Of a stretch of 64,000 nt of DNA, positions 27,209-35,858 are shown piece after piece. The position numbers and the translations under genes were made by a program. Below the pieces are notes generated by a model. It was given only the letters and a program-made list of their open reading frames with translations. It was not told the origin of the DNA and searched no databases. This DNA is from Lacticigenium naphthae DSM 19658 (lineage in GTDB: Bacteria > Bacillota > Bacilli > Lactobacillales > Carnobacteriaceae_A): NCBI RefSeq assembly GCF_000425865.1, contig NZ_AUEG01000003.1, forward strand, positions 62,001 to 126,000, read 5' to 3'. Positions within the stretch are counted from its first letter, which is position 1; each line of letters starts with the position of its first letter.

Positions 27209-27254
27209 CATAGAAGTTCTTCTATATATTAACGAGAATGATCTCATGTGTCAA
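27209..27254 (-). promoter_or_regulatory. arsR promoter and ArsR operator
   Basis: TTGACA (27249-27254), a 17-base spacer and TAATAT (27226-27231) form a near-consensus minus-strand promoter. Directly downstream lies the palindrome ATAGAAG-TT-CTTCTAT (27210-27225), suited to autorepression at the transcription start. The same half-site occurs in front of the second arsR at 47.05 kb. Confidence 0.8.
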
Positions 27255-27344
27255 TAAAAAAAATGTGGCTGTACGATCGTTTCATGAAATGTTTCCGCTC
27301 AAATCCTACCCCATATTTCATCCAAAATTCTCGGCGAACAGTAA

Positions 27345-27376
27345 AAAACGGCCAAAAATATTTCCTGGCCGTTTTC
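27345..27376 (-). terminator. Terminator after the fetB-like gene
   Basis: AAAACGGCCA pairs with TGGCCGTTTT around an 11-base loop. On the minus strand it is followed by T residues. Confidence 0.75.
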
Positions 27377-27388
27377 ACATTATTCAAT

Positions 27389-28153
27389 TTAGACTGTCAA
27401 TTGATTTCTATCATTGTAATATTCTTTATAAGCCATGTAGCTAGCAATAAAGGATGCAATGCTAGTGACGGAAATAAGCATAAACATCACGACGATCTGG
27501 TACCGGATCGCTTCAACAGGATCGACTCCAGCGAAAATCAACCCAGCCATCATCCCAGGCAAACTCACTAAACCAACTGTTTTGGTACGGTCAATAGAAG
27601 GAGCCATTCCGGTCTTGATGCTTTCACGAACAATGCTCATCGAAGCTTGTTTTTTATCTGCTCCTAAAGCTAATTTTTCTAAAACTTGTTGGCGTTGGTC
27701 ACTGAATTTAGAATTTAGTGACCGGTACGTAATACCGATAGCCGTCATTGCGTTACTGGCGATCATTCCTGTTATGGGAACAATCTGTGCAGGGGTCCAA
27801 TCGATTGCCCCAGAAAAGACTAAAACAATTAAAGAGAGTGCTGTCCCCGTCCCTATTGCAGTCGCAGAAATTGTAAAGGATCGATTGATGCCTTCACTTC
27901 TTTTATGCGCGTTATAGGATGCATTAAAAACAATAAATAAAACCATTGCAAAAGTAATGAGATCATTATCAATTTCCAGAATATACCGTAAGACATATCC
28001 GATAATGAACAACTGAATAACTGCACGGATACCCGCTACAAATATATCATTGCCTAACCCTAATTTTTCTTTGTAATCGACTAACATTGCCACAATTAAA
28101 AGCGTAACTGAAAAGAGTAGTGACCAATTATTGATTTCTAAGCTACTTGTCAT
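27389..28153 (-). CDS. fetB: FetB-like (UPF0014) ABC transporter permease
   Basis: The 254-aa protein has seven predicted membrane segments and the UPF0014 core SYNAHKRSEGINRSF and LALGADKKQASMSIVRESIKTGMAPSIDRTKTVGLVSLPGMMAG (split over two loops). In E. coli the FetAB pair exports iron and protects against oxidative stress. GGAGG precedes the ATG, and the gene overlaps the ATPase gene by four bases (ATGA), so the two form one exporter. The substrate is inferred from E. coli FetAB. Confidence 0.88.
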   Translation of the reverse strand: MTSSLEINNWSLLFSVTLLIVAMLVDYKEKLGLGNDIFVAGIRAVIQLFIIGYVLRYILEIDNDLITFAMVLFIVFNASYNAHKRSEGINRSFTISATAIGTGTALSLIVLVFSGAIDWTPAQIVPITGMIASNAMTAIGITYRSLNSKFSDQRQQVLEKLALGADKKQASMSIVRESIKTGMAPSIDRTKTVGLVSLPGMMAGLIFAGVDPVEAIRYQIVVMFMLISVTSIASFIASYMAYKEYYNDRNQLTV

Positions 28154-28803
28154 TTGTCTTCCTCCATTTTTCCAGCTCTAATTTCAATCATACGAGAAGC
28201 TTTTTCAATTTCTGCTTGGTTATGGGTGATTGATAGTACTGTAATTTTTTCTTCTTCAATCATTTCATTAATTAATTTCCCGATGATTTCCCGGTTTTCT
28301 TGATCTAGCGAGCTCGTTACTTCATCAAGCAATAGCACATCTGGCTGATACATCAAGTTACGTACGAAGGCAATCCTCTGTTTTTCTCCACCAGATAAAT
28401 CTTTTACTTTCTTTGTTAAATACGACTCTGGTATTTGGACCTGTTCCATCAGCTTCAATGCGCGTTCTTTCTCAAACTCTTTTTCTCGAATATGAGCCGG
28501 AAAAGATAAATTATCTTCCACTGTTTCATCAAATAATGCAGCATTCTGGAAAAAGTAAGAAACTTCTTTCCTGTACTCTATCGGGTTTAATTCTTTTAAA
28601 TTTGTTCCTTTATATAATATTTCTCCACTTGTTGGCGTTAAAATAGTCCCGATCAATTTAAGTAAGGTGCTTTTTCCACTTCCTGACGGTCCTGAAAAAG
28701 TAACCACTTCTCCTTTATTCACTACAAAAGAAATATCTTGCAAAATTTGAGTTCCATCTACTTCAAATCCTACATTTTTCAATTCTATTAACGGTTCGCT
28801 CAT
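28150..28803 (-). CDS. fetA: FetA-like ABC transporter ATP-binding protein
   Basis: The 217-aa ATPase has Walker A GPSGSGKST near residue 39, a Q-loop YFFQN, the signature LSGGEKQR and Walker B VLLLDEVTSSLD followed by the His switch SITHN. It is a stand-alone nucleotide-binding domain that pairs with the overlapping UPF0014 permease. AAGGAG precedes the ATG. A GAGCAGGTT hairpin lies between it and the upstream cupin gene. Confidence 0.9.
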   Translation of the reverse strand: MSEPLIELKNVGFEVDGTQILQDISFVVNKGEVVTFSGPSGSGKSTLLKLIGTILTPTSGEILYKGTNLKELNPIEYRKEVSYFFQNAALFDETVEDNLSFPAHIREKEFEKERALKLMEQVQIPESYLTKKVKDLSGGEKQRIAFVRNLMYQPDVLLLDEVTSSLDQENREIIGKLINEMIEEEKITVLSITHNQAEIEKASRMIEIRAGKMEEDK

Positions 28804-28831
28804 ATTGTTCTCTCCTTATAGACATAAATAG

Positions 28832-28865
28832 AACCTGCTCTGACAAACCAATGCCCGAGCAGGTT
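28832..28865 (-). terminator. Hairpin between the cupin gene and fetA
   Basis: AACCTGCTC and GAGCAGGTT form a perfect 9-bp stem around a 16-base loop; a second small hairpin (AGGGC/GCCCT) lies at 28875-28889 just after the cupin stop. T tracts are poor, so it may be a weak terminator or an mRNA-stability element. Confidence 0.5.
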
Positions 28866-28899
28866 AGATAAGACAGGGCGCTATGCCCTACAGTTTTTA

Positions 28900-29322
28900 T
28901 TAGTCTTCGTTTGGATCATTCTCTGCATCTTGATGAGTCGGATGAACGGTTCCTGGTAAATGATCAGGCCCAGCATAGATTGTATACAATTTTAAGGGTT
29001 TGTCACCGGTATTTTCAATGTTGTGCCACATATCTGCAGGAACAAATACAGCATCATCATCTCCGACTTTTTCTTGAACATTCAAGTCTTCTTCGGTAGG
29101 ACCCATTTTGCATATTCCATCGCCTTCTTCGATACGAATAAACTGATCGATGCCGTGATGAACTTCTAAACCAATATCATCGCCAGGTTCAATCGACATA
29201 ACAGTTACTTGTAATTTTTCGCCTGTCCAGATTGTTGTACGATAATTATTGTTGTCTTTCGTTGCATCCTCAATATCAATGATGTACGGTTCTTTCCCAT
29301 GATCTTTGTAATCTATTTCCAT
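28900..29322 (-). CDS. Small cupin-domain protein
   Basis: The 140-aa protein is a single cupin barrel. Motif 1 appears as GLEVHHGIDQFIRIEEGDG and motif 2 as VPADMWHNIENTG, providing His and Glu metal ligands. A short acidic tail ends the protein. The C-terminal GPDHLPGTVHPTHQDAE stretch is typical of a small family common in Lactobacillales. AAGGAGG precedes the ATG. Its substrate is unknown. Confidence 0.85.
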   Translation of the reverse strand: MEIDYKDHGKEPYIIDIEDATKDNNNYRTTIWTGEKLQVTVMSIEPGDDIGLEVHHGIDQFIRIEEGDGICKMGPTEEDLNVQEKVGDDDAVFVPADMWHNIENTGDKPLKLYTIYAGPDHLPGTVHPTHQDAENDPNED

Positions 29323-29410
29323 GATCCAATTCCTCCTTAATATTTTTTGCTACTTTGTAATGATTCTAATATAATGATAGCATAAATAAATTCAATTTCA
29401 AGTTTAAAGC

Positions 29411-31144
29411 TCACTCCTTATTCCCTATCAGTAGATACCCCTCAGCATAATATCCATTTTCAAATTCATTTACATGTTGAACGACCAATTTTACCTGGAT
29501 TTTTTCGTTTTCTCTTTCCCAAGTCAACTCTTCTACTGAAATATTCTCTCCACCTGCCTGATTACGAGTGAAGAATTCTTCAAAAACTTCAATCATATTT
29601 ACTCGCATCAATTCTTCTTCCGCTTTATCTAATATGACGACAACATTCTGTTCACTCTTAAGCTGATACTTTTCTGTTTCAATAGCTGTTTGCGGACCCA
29701 TACCAAAACGCACCGTTGAATCTCCTACATTAAATTGAGTAAAGTAATCGTATCCTTCTATTTCTACTCCCGAAAACCTTTCCCAATCAATACTTAAATT
29801 TCTAGACTGTTCCAGCTCATAGCGATTTCTTGTGTACATAGGCTTGAAGCCGAAGAGTTCTTCAAAATTATCTCCCCTGTCGTTTAAAGGAATATAAGAA
29901 AATTCGTCTAGCCATTCCATTCCTTGTAAATAAAAGACAGTTTCAGTAATTTTCTCTTTTTCACTGGAAGGAATTTCTGGCTGCGGAGTCAATGTCCCCT
30001 CTTGAAGGAGTTGATTTGAAATCAACAGTTCCTCTAAACGATTCGTTTGTTGCCATTTACTTGTAGTGAACGCATCTATTGGGGGTGTTATAGACAGAAT
30101 CGCTAGCCCGATCAACAGCAGCATCACGCGTTGCAGCTGATCCCGATGATAAACCAAGAAATGAATCCCCGCAAGAAATAGAAACACAGCAACCAATATG
30201 ACGTAATAGCGACCGTAAGTGACGCCTGTTTCTTGAATTCTCAAACTGGAAGAAATCGTTTGAAAAAGCATCAATACGATTAATGCGATAGGATAATATT
30301 TAATAAACGCATGGGTAAATGGGTTTTTCATTGTACTTGCCAGAACATAGGTGAGGAGTCCAATAATGGCATAAGAGATAAGCATCGGTTCAATCAAATT
30401 ATCTGTCCAAAACTCTTCCCGTATATTTATTGCCAAATAAACGATCAAAATTAAAGTAAAGAGAACAAGCAAAGGAATTATGACATACGATACGAGTATT
30501 TCTAAACTTCTTGGTAAAGTAGTGTTACTTTCTTCTTTTTTTATTTGTGGAGTGTATTTAGGTAAATACGATAAAAAGAATATTGGTGAAAATAATGTGG
30601 TGATCGCGTTGACAGCATGAGCATATGTTCGCTCCGGGATGCTGAACAGCAACGAGTCAAATGCTAAAAGAATAGAACTTGTTCCTGCAACGAGCACAGC
30701 TGTAAATAATACTGTCAGGAAAAAAGCCTGGAAAATTTTTAAAAAGTTCCATTGGAAGCTCAATCTTTTTTTTAAGGCTGGAACCGTCAAAATCCCTACG
30801 ATGAGCACAAAATACAATACGGTCGTTCGAATACCAACAACAATTGAGTCGACTCCATCAGGAACAACTAGATAATATCCGATTGCTGCCATAACAGCGA
30901 TACCGTATAAGCCAAGTTGATAACTGACCGTTTTGAAATATGTTTCATAGATCACTTGAACCAGAATACTCGCAAGAATCCCTACGCCAAGAGAGAATAA
31001 AAGTCTGTTCGCACTTTCCGTTGTTTCGATGGACCAAGCACTTGTTGCAAAAAAAGCAATCAAAAAAATGACCGTTAGCGGAAACCGGATGACTGATTGT
31101 TGCAATCCCTGCAGTCTATTCTTGAAATTAAATATATTTCTCAT
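29411..31144 (-). CDS. DUF4153 multi-pass membrane protein
   Basis: The 577-aa protein has about a dozen membrane segments over its first 380 residues and a soluble C-terminal domain, the layout of DUF4153 proteins. The N-terminal FPLTVIFLIAFFATSAWS and the mid-protein LPKYTPQIKK loop fit the family. Function is unknown. The start at 31144 uses GAAGGGAATAAAG as SD and lies inside the nnrE reading frame, giving a 17-base overlap that suggests translational coupling. An 11-residue longer form is less likely. Confidence 0.8.
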   Translation of the reverse strand: MRNIFNFKNRLQGLQQSVIRFPLTVIFLIAFFATSAWSIETTESANRLLFSLGVGILASILVQVIYETYFKTVSYQLGLYGIAVMAAIGYYLVVPDGVDSIVVGIRTTVLYFVLIVGILTVPALKKRLSFQWNFLKIFQAFFLTVLFTAVLVAGTSSILLAFDSLLFSIPERTYAHAVNAITTLFSPIFFLSYLPKYTPQIKKEESNTTLPRSLEILVSYVIIPLLVLFTLILIVYLAINIREEFWTDNLIEPMLISYAIIGLLTYVLASTMKNPFTHAFIKYYPIALIVLMLFQTISSSLRIQETGVTYGRYYVILVAVFLFLAGIHFLVYHRDQLQRVMLLLIGLAILSITPPIDAFTTSKWQQTNRLEELLISNQLLQEGTLTPQPEIPSSEKEKITETVFYLQGMEWLDEFSYIPLNDRGDNFEELFGFKPMYTRNRYELEQSRNLSIDWERFSGVEIEGYDYFTQFNVGDSTVRFGMGPQTAIETEKYQLKSEQNVVVILDKAEEELMRVNMIEVFEEFFTRNQAGGENISVEELTWERENEKIQVKLVVQHVNEFENGYYAEGYLLIGNKE

Positions 31145-31838
31145 CTTTATTCCCTTCTTTCTTCTTGTTCTTATCATCTTTTATCACGTGATTTTCTAAG
31201 AGTATTTCATGTGGGTATCCAATAGCTGCAACAGTGATTCTGCCGCTATGTTTTTCCCCCATTGAAATATGTAATCCTTTTTTGCTGTATCCAAAGGTGA
31301 TCGTCCAATCGGCTTTTATCGCTGATCCATATATTTCCCCAGTATTGGCATCGATGCCGGAGGGGATGTCCAAGGAGACTACGTCTGCATTATTTTTAGC
31401 TTGATTGATTCTTTCAATAACTTCTTTAAATTCTCCTTTAATGGTCCTATTCAATCCAATACCAAACAATCCATCTATTATGACCGTAGAATTTGACTCA
31501 TTCTGTATTGGAAATTCTTTGATAAAATGAACGCCACAATTTTCAGCAATTTCTTTTTGTTGTTTCATCTGTTCAGAACCTTTTTCCTGATCCCCTCTAA
31601 TCAATAAATCGACGTTCTCACCTAAAATAGTCAGCATCCTGGCTAAGGCAATTGCGTCTCCACCATTATTTCCCACACCGCTCACAATTATATAGCGTAC
31701 TTGCCTATCTGTATAATTATCGATCAGCGATCGACAAGCCGACCAAGCAGCACGTTCCATCAATACAAGAGAAGGAATACCAATTTGATTTATTGTGTAG
31801 TCATCGATGGCTTGCATTTCTTCCTTACTGACTCTCAT
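31128..31838 (-). CDS. nnrE: NAD(P)H-hydrate epimerase
   Basis: The 236-aa enzyme epimerises hydrated NAD(P)H so that the dehydratase NnrD can repair it. Family hallmarks are MRVSKEEMQAIDDYTI at the start, SGVGNNGGDAIALARML near residue 57, IIDGLFGIGLNR and SLDIPSGIDANTGEIYG. The ATG at 31838 is preferred because GGAGGG lies 8 bases upstream. No NnrD domain is fused. It is followed by an overlapping DUF4153 gene. Confidence 0.9.
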   Translation of the reverse strand: MRVSKEEMQAIDDYTINQIGIPSLVLMERAAWSACRSLIDNYTDRQVRYIIVSGVGNNGGDAIALARMLTILGENVDLLIRGDQEKGSEQMKQQKEIAENCGVHFIKEFPIQNESNSTVIIDGLFGIGLNRTIKGEFKEVIERINQAKNNADVVSLDIPSGIDANTGEIYGSAIKADWTITFGYSKKGLHISMGEKHSGRITVAAIGYPHEILLENHVIKDDKNKKKEGNKDEKYI

Positions 31839-32144
31839 TATTTGACCCTCCAAAATCATTTTTATACTTCCTTTCACTTTTATTATACGCCCATCATTCA
31901 TTCTTTCATACTTAATCGTCTCACTCCTTTTTATTGCTTCTTCAAAAAAAGCGGTCACCCCCTCTGCCTCGAACAGAATGAATATTTCCTTTTTAGCCCG
32001 CTGTATGACAGTAAAGTACAGACCCTGGGTTTTGAACGAATGGAATCCCTTTTTATTTTTTATACTCTATGTATTACAAAAAGTAGCAAGGATTTCCCCT
32101 CACTACTCTCTATTGTAGATATTCATTTTTAACTGTTCACTTTT
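31839..32144. other. 306-bp intergenic region
   Basis: No gene is supported. A TATAAT-like -10 lies in minus orientation at about 31884-31889, some 45 bases before nnrE. An in-frame extension of nnrE reaches 31958 but lacks an SD and family similarity. Confidence 0.4.
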
Positions 32145-32774
32145 TCAGAGCCACGATCCTGTAAACTGGTGAATCCCGTGGGTGTTCTCTGTCGCATTGA
32201 CTTCCCTTGTATAATAATCTTTTGGTGAGAAATAATCACGAGGGAAAAATGTGACGTTTTCAACTGTTTGTTTAGTGTTGTTCAGCTTCAAACCGCGTTC
32301 GCTCATAATTTCGGTAATACGTAAGACGTTTGTTTGACGGTCATGTGACCCATCTTCTAAAATAAATTCCCGATCATCATAATCATGATACAGTTCTGCT
32401 ATGAAAGGATGATTTGGTTCAGCTCCGATGATCCCCGTTGATATTTCTGTTTCAATTTCAAATCCAAAAAAGGCTGGTAGTTTCCGGAACTCATCGATCG
32501 GTTTGATCAACTCCATATCAGTATCCATGTATATCCCGCCCTCAGTTTTCAGAGCATACAAACGAGCAACATCCGAAACAAAAGCCCATTGTTCAGCATC
32601 ATACGCCTGTTTAGCGTAGGTCCCACCTAATTTTTTCACGTCAAAGGTTTTTTCGTTCCATTCTTTTATTTCATAATCAGGACAATATTTTTTCCAGCTG
32701 GCAATGCATTTTTTTTCGAGTTCTCCGAGTGGATTGCCACCGAACCATGCATAGTGAATAATTTTTGGTATCAT
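32145..32774 (-). CDS. Glycosyltransferase with DXD sugar-binding motif
   Basis: The 209-aa protein begins MIPKIIHYAWFGGNPLGE, the start of the Gly_transf_sug (GT32-like) family. The DXD motif is in EGGIYMDTDMELIKP near residue 94, preceded by the conserved AFVSDVARLYAL. Members transfer sugars in capsular polysaccharide or glycolipid synthesis. AAGGAGGACATTGAA precedes the ATG. It stands apart from other glycan genes, so its acceptor is unknown. Confidence 0.9.
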   Translation of the reverse strand: MIPKIIHYAWFGGNPLGELEKKCIASWKKYCPDYEIKEWNEKTFDVKKLGGTYAKQAYDAEQWAFVSDVARLYALKTEGGIYMDTDMELIKPIDEFRKLPAFFGFEIETEISTGIIGAEPNHPFIAELYHDYDDREFILEDGSHDRQTNVLRITEIMSERGLKLNNTKQTVENVTFFPRDYFSPKDYYTREVNATENTHGIHQFTGSWL

Positions 32775-32896
32775 TTCAATGTCCTCCTTATTCTTTTCGG
32801 TTCATAATCAGTTTATCGATTATTACTCAAAAAATCGAATAATAGACACTTTTTGGCATTTTTGATCATAGTATTGATTGAAGAAACATTTCTACG

Positions 32897-32931
32897 GAAA
32901 AAGAGTCATGCGAATGCATGACTCTTTTATC
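32897..32931 (-). terminator. Terminator after the first pepF gene
   Basis: AAAAGAGTCATG pairs with CATGACTCTTTT around a CGAATG-type loop, with T-rich sequence following on the minus strand. Confidence 0.85.
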
Positions 32932-32936
32932 ATTTA

Positions 32937-34751
32937 TTATTTCTTGTTGATTGCTTGGGTCAACTCAATGATCCGCTCAACTGTTTGATCCAGATAATTG
33001 ATGGTATCATTTAGTGGTTTATCAGTTGTGATATCTACCCCGGCAACTTGAGCAGCTTCTGCTGGTTCAAGTTTATCTCCTAAAGCAAGGAACTCTAACC
33101 AATTATCGACAGCTGGTTGTCCCTCTTCTTTCACTTTTAAGAAGGCTTGTGTCGCAATAGTCAATCCAGCTGAATAAGTGTAAGAATACAATCCCATGTA
33201 ATAGTGGACTTGACGCATCCATGTCAACTCTGCGCCTGGATTGATTTCAACTGCATCTCCCCAAAATTTTTCTAATACAGATCGTTTGATTTCACTCAAT
33301 TTATCCGCATCAAAACCTTTACCTTCATCAACTAGACGATAAACTTCTCTTTGATAAGCAGCTTCCAATAAATGTGTTATGAAATTGTGGAAGTACGTGT
33401 TTGCCAACATTTTTGTCAAAGCAAAACGTTCCATTCTTTCATCGGTACTTTTCCGTTGCAAATAATCGGTTAGCAATAATTCGTTAAATGTTGAAGGACC
33501 TTCAATCAAGTATAAAGAAGGATCTTCTCCCAAAACAGAATTATTTTCACCAGATAGTATTCCTTGTCCGGCATGACCGAATTCATGAATAAGTGTATAC
33601 ACATCAGACAATTGGCCTGTCCATGACATCAATACAAACGGATGTTTTCTGTAGGGACTAGAGCAAAAACCGCCAGCTTGTTTCCCTTTATTCTGAACAA
33701 AATCCACCCATCTTTCTGGATAAGCCTTCATGATCATGTCTGTATAGTCTGGTCCCAATGTGCTGATAGACTCTTTCACGTAGTTCTTAGAATCTTCGAT
33801 CGATACTGGAACAGAAAAATCAGGATCCAAATCGATTTTCAAATCCGCATACGTTAATTTTTCTAATCCTCGGACATCTTTTAAATGTGCAGCATATTTT
33901 TGCATGACCGGCGCAAGCTTTTCCATGATCAAATCAATTTGACGGTGATACATATCCTGGTCGACTTCTTGATCAAAAAGTAAGTAGTCAAATATAGAAT
34001 CGAAACCTCTCATTGTCGCAATTGTTTTTTCTTTTTGCACTTGTGTATAGTATGCAGTCGCTACAGTATTCTCGTATTGTTTCAGCACAGATGCAAATTT
34101 GTCAAAAGCTGCTCTGCGTATAGCAGTATTTTCATGGTACATATAGTAGTCTTCGTATAGAACAAAGCTCAATGGATATTCCTTGCCATCCACAGTGAAT
34201 GTCCCAAATTCCATATCTGCTAAACGAGCTTGTTCATAGATTGCTTCTGGTGAAGATAAAATGGGACTCAATTGAGCTAATGCTTTTTCTACAGCTGGAT
34301 GCAACTGAATAGCTTTGTTTTTCTTTAAATGTCTAAGGAACGATGCGTAATCTGGCTTTTCCTTTTGAACAGCAGCCAAAACTTTTTCCTCCACCTGCAT
34401 GAGTTCATTTTCAAAGAAAGAAAGCTGTGCACTTGTAGATGCCAAGATATTTTCCATATACCGCGAACGTTCAGAATAGGCAGAATTGGTGATCTCTGTT
34501 GCAGCGGGTAAGAAAGCATAGTGATATGTGTAAATAGAAAGCTGCATAATTTTTTCATAAGCAGTTAATGCTTCTACAATACTAGCCGCAGAATTTAAGT
34601 TTCCTTCATAACGCTTCTCGAATTGACTGACTTGCTCTTTGAGTTCTGCTACATCTTTTTGGAAAGCTTCATCTGTTTCATACAAGGCAGAAACATCCCA
34701 CGTATATTGTTTGTCTACTTCACTGCGCAATTTCAATTCTTGTTCTGACAT
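32937..34751 (-). CDS. pepF: Oligoendopeptidase F (M3B), copy 1
   Basis: The 604-aa cytosolic zinc peptidase cuts peptides of about 7-17 residues. The zinc motif is LIHEFGHAGQG near residue 385, with the third ligand Glu in LIEGPSTFNELLL. Start at 34751 is chosen because GAAGGG lies 9 bases upstream; the three-residue longer form has a poor spacing. Both pepF copies in this window then have exactly 604 residues. It works with the opp transporter and pepC in peptide use. Confidence 0.95.
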   Translation of the reverse strand: MSEQELKLRSEVDKQYTWDVSALYETDEAFQKDVAELKEQVSQFEKRYEGNLNSAASIVEALTAYEKIMQLSIYTYHYAFLPAATEITNSAYSERSRYMENILASTSAQLSFFENELMQVEEKVLAAVQKEKPDYASFLRHLKKNKAIQLHPAVEKALAQLSPILSSPEAIYEQARLADMEFGTFTVDGKEYPLSFVLYEDYYMYHENTAIRRAAFDKFASVLKQYENTVATAYYTQVQKEKTIATMRGFDSIFDYLLFDQEVDQDMYHRQIDLIMEKLAPVMQKYAAHLKDVRGLEKLTYADLKIDLDPDFSVPVSIEDSKNYVKESISTLGPDYTDMIMKAYPERWVDFVQNKGKQAGGFCSSPYRKHPFVLMSWTGQLSDVYTLIHEFGHAGQGILSGENNSVLGEDPSLYLIEGPSTFNELLLTDYLQRKSTDERMERFALTKMLANTYFHNFITHLLEAAYQREVYRLVDEGKGFDADKLSEIKRSVLEKFWGDAVEINPGAELTWMRQVHYYMGLYSYTYSAGLTIATQAFLKVKEEGQPAVDNWLEFLALGDKLEPAEAAQVAGVDITTDKPLNDTINYLDQTVERIIELTQAINKK

Positions 34752-34778
34752 AGTTTTCATCCCTTCTCTTTCATCTTC

Positions 34779-35741
34779 TTATTTATGCAGCCCTGACCGC
34801 ACATCTTTAGCTCCTTGTGTCGTTTGGCGGCGAGCCATTTCCGCATCGATAGCATTCAGCACTTCCCACTTTTTCAGACTCCATTCAGGACCGATTAGTG
34901 TATCGCGCGGAGCATCACCAGTTAATCGATGAATCACAATATCTTTCGGTATCCGCTCTAGCTGGTCACAAATCAATTGAACATACGTATCTTTCTCTAA
35001 AAATTCTAAGCGCCCCTGGGCATAATCACGTACCATTTTCGTGTTTTTCATAAGATGCAGCAAATGCAGCTTGACGCCTTGAATATCTGAATCCAAAATC
35101 ATCCGCTCAACATTTTCGATCATCATGTCCACGGTCTCACCTGGGAGTCCACTAATTAAATGGGTAACAACCTGAATGTCATGTTTGCGCAATTTTCTTA
35201 CAGCCTCTAAATAGGTTTCATAAGAATGAGCACGATTGATTTTTTCGCTTGTTTCTTCATGGATAGTTTGCAAACCTAATTCCACCCACAAATAGAACCG
35301 TTTATTCAACTCACTTAAGTATGCGACCGTTTCATCTGGCAAACAATCCGGACGAGTTGCAATCATGATCCCAACAATGCCTTCTTCATTTACCACTTGT
35401 TCAAAGCGGTGCCGCAATATTTCCACAGGTGCATGCGTATTCGTGAAGTTTTGAAAATAGGCGATATACTTTTGCCCGCTCGGCCATTTTTTATGCATCA
35501 TATCTACGCCTTTACGGAATTGAATAGGCAGCGGATCCACTCGATCTTGAGCAAAATCGCCGGAACCCGAAACACTACAAAAGGTACAGCCACCATAAGC
35601 AACCGTTCCATCTCGATTCGGGCAATCGAAACCTCCGTCCAGAGCTACCTTAAATACTTTTTCACCAAATGTTTCTTTCAAATGTTTATTCCACGTATAA
35701 TATCTCTTTTGATCATTTTGCGTAAGCACACTCTTGCTCAT
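34779..35741 (-). CDS. TIGR01212-family radical SAM protein
   Basis: The 320-aa protein belongs to the YtqA/TIGR01212 radical SAM family of unknown role. The cluster-binding cysteines are visible in DCPNRDGTVAYGGCTFCSVS near residue 40, an expanded spacing typical of this group, followed by GLQTIHEETSEKINRAHSY. AAGGAGGTGAAGAG precedes the ATG. It is 27 bases upstream of the pepF start, so they may share a transcript. Confidence 0.9.
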   Translation of the reverse strand: MSKSVLTQNDQKRYYTWNKHLKETFGEKVFKVALDGGFDCPNRDGTVAYGGCTFCSVSGSGDFAQDRVDPLPIQFRKGVDMMHKKWPSGQKYIAYFQNFTNTHAPVEILRHRFEQVVNEEGIVGIMIATRPDCLPDETVAYLSELNKRFYLWVELGLQTIHEETSEKINRAHSYETYLEAVRKLRKHDIQVVTHLISGLPGETVDMMIENVERMILDSDIQGVKLHLLHLMKNTKMVRDYAQGRLEFLEKDTYVQLICDQLERIPKDIVIHRLTGDAPRDTLIGPEWSLKKWEVLNAIDAEMARRQTTQGAKDVRSGLHK

Positions 35742-35786
35742 CTCTTCACCTCCTTAAAAGTTTACCACTTCTCTCTTCTATTTAAA

Positions 35787-35850
35787 ATAGAAAAATCGCG
35801 CAGGCTACTCTCACCGTTTCCGGAAAATAAGAGAAAAGCTCGCGCGACCA
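35787..35850 (-). terminator. Terminator after the MATE gene
   Basis: On the minus strand TCGCGCGAGC pairs with GCCTGCGCGA (one mismatch, one wobble) around inner CTC/GAG pairing, followed by TTTTTCTATTTT. Confidence 0.65.
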
Positions 35851-35858
35851 ATTCAGTT

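Noticed and set aside
31701..32132. 143-codon plus-strand frame
   Set aside because: It is antisense to nnrE for its first part, has no SD, and the rest is His/Phe-rich as expected of AT-rich noncoding sequence.
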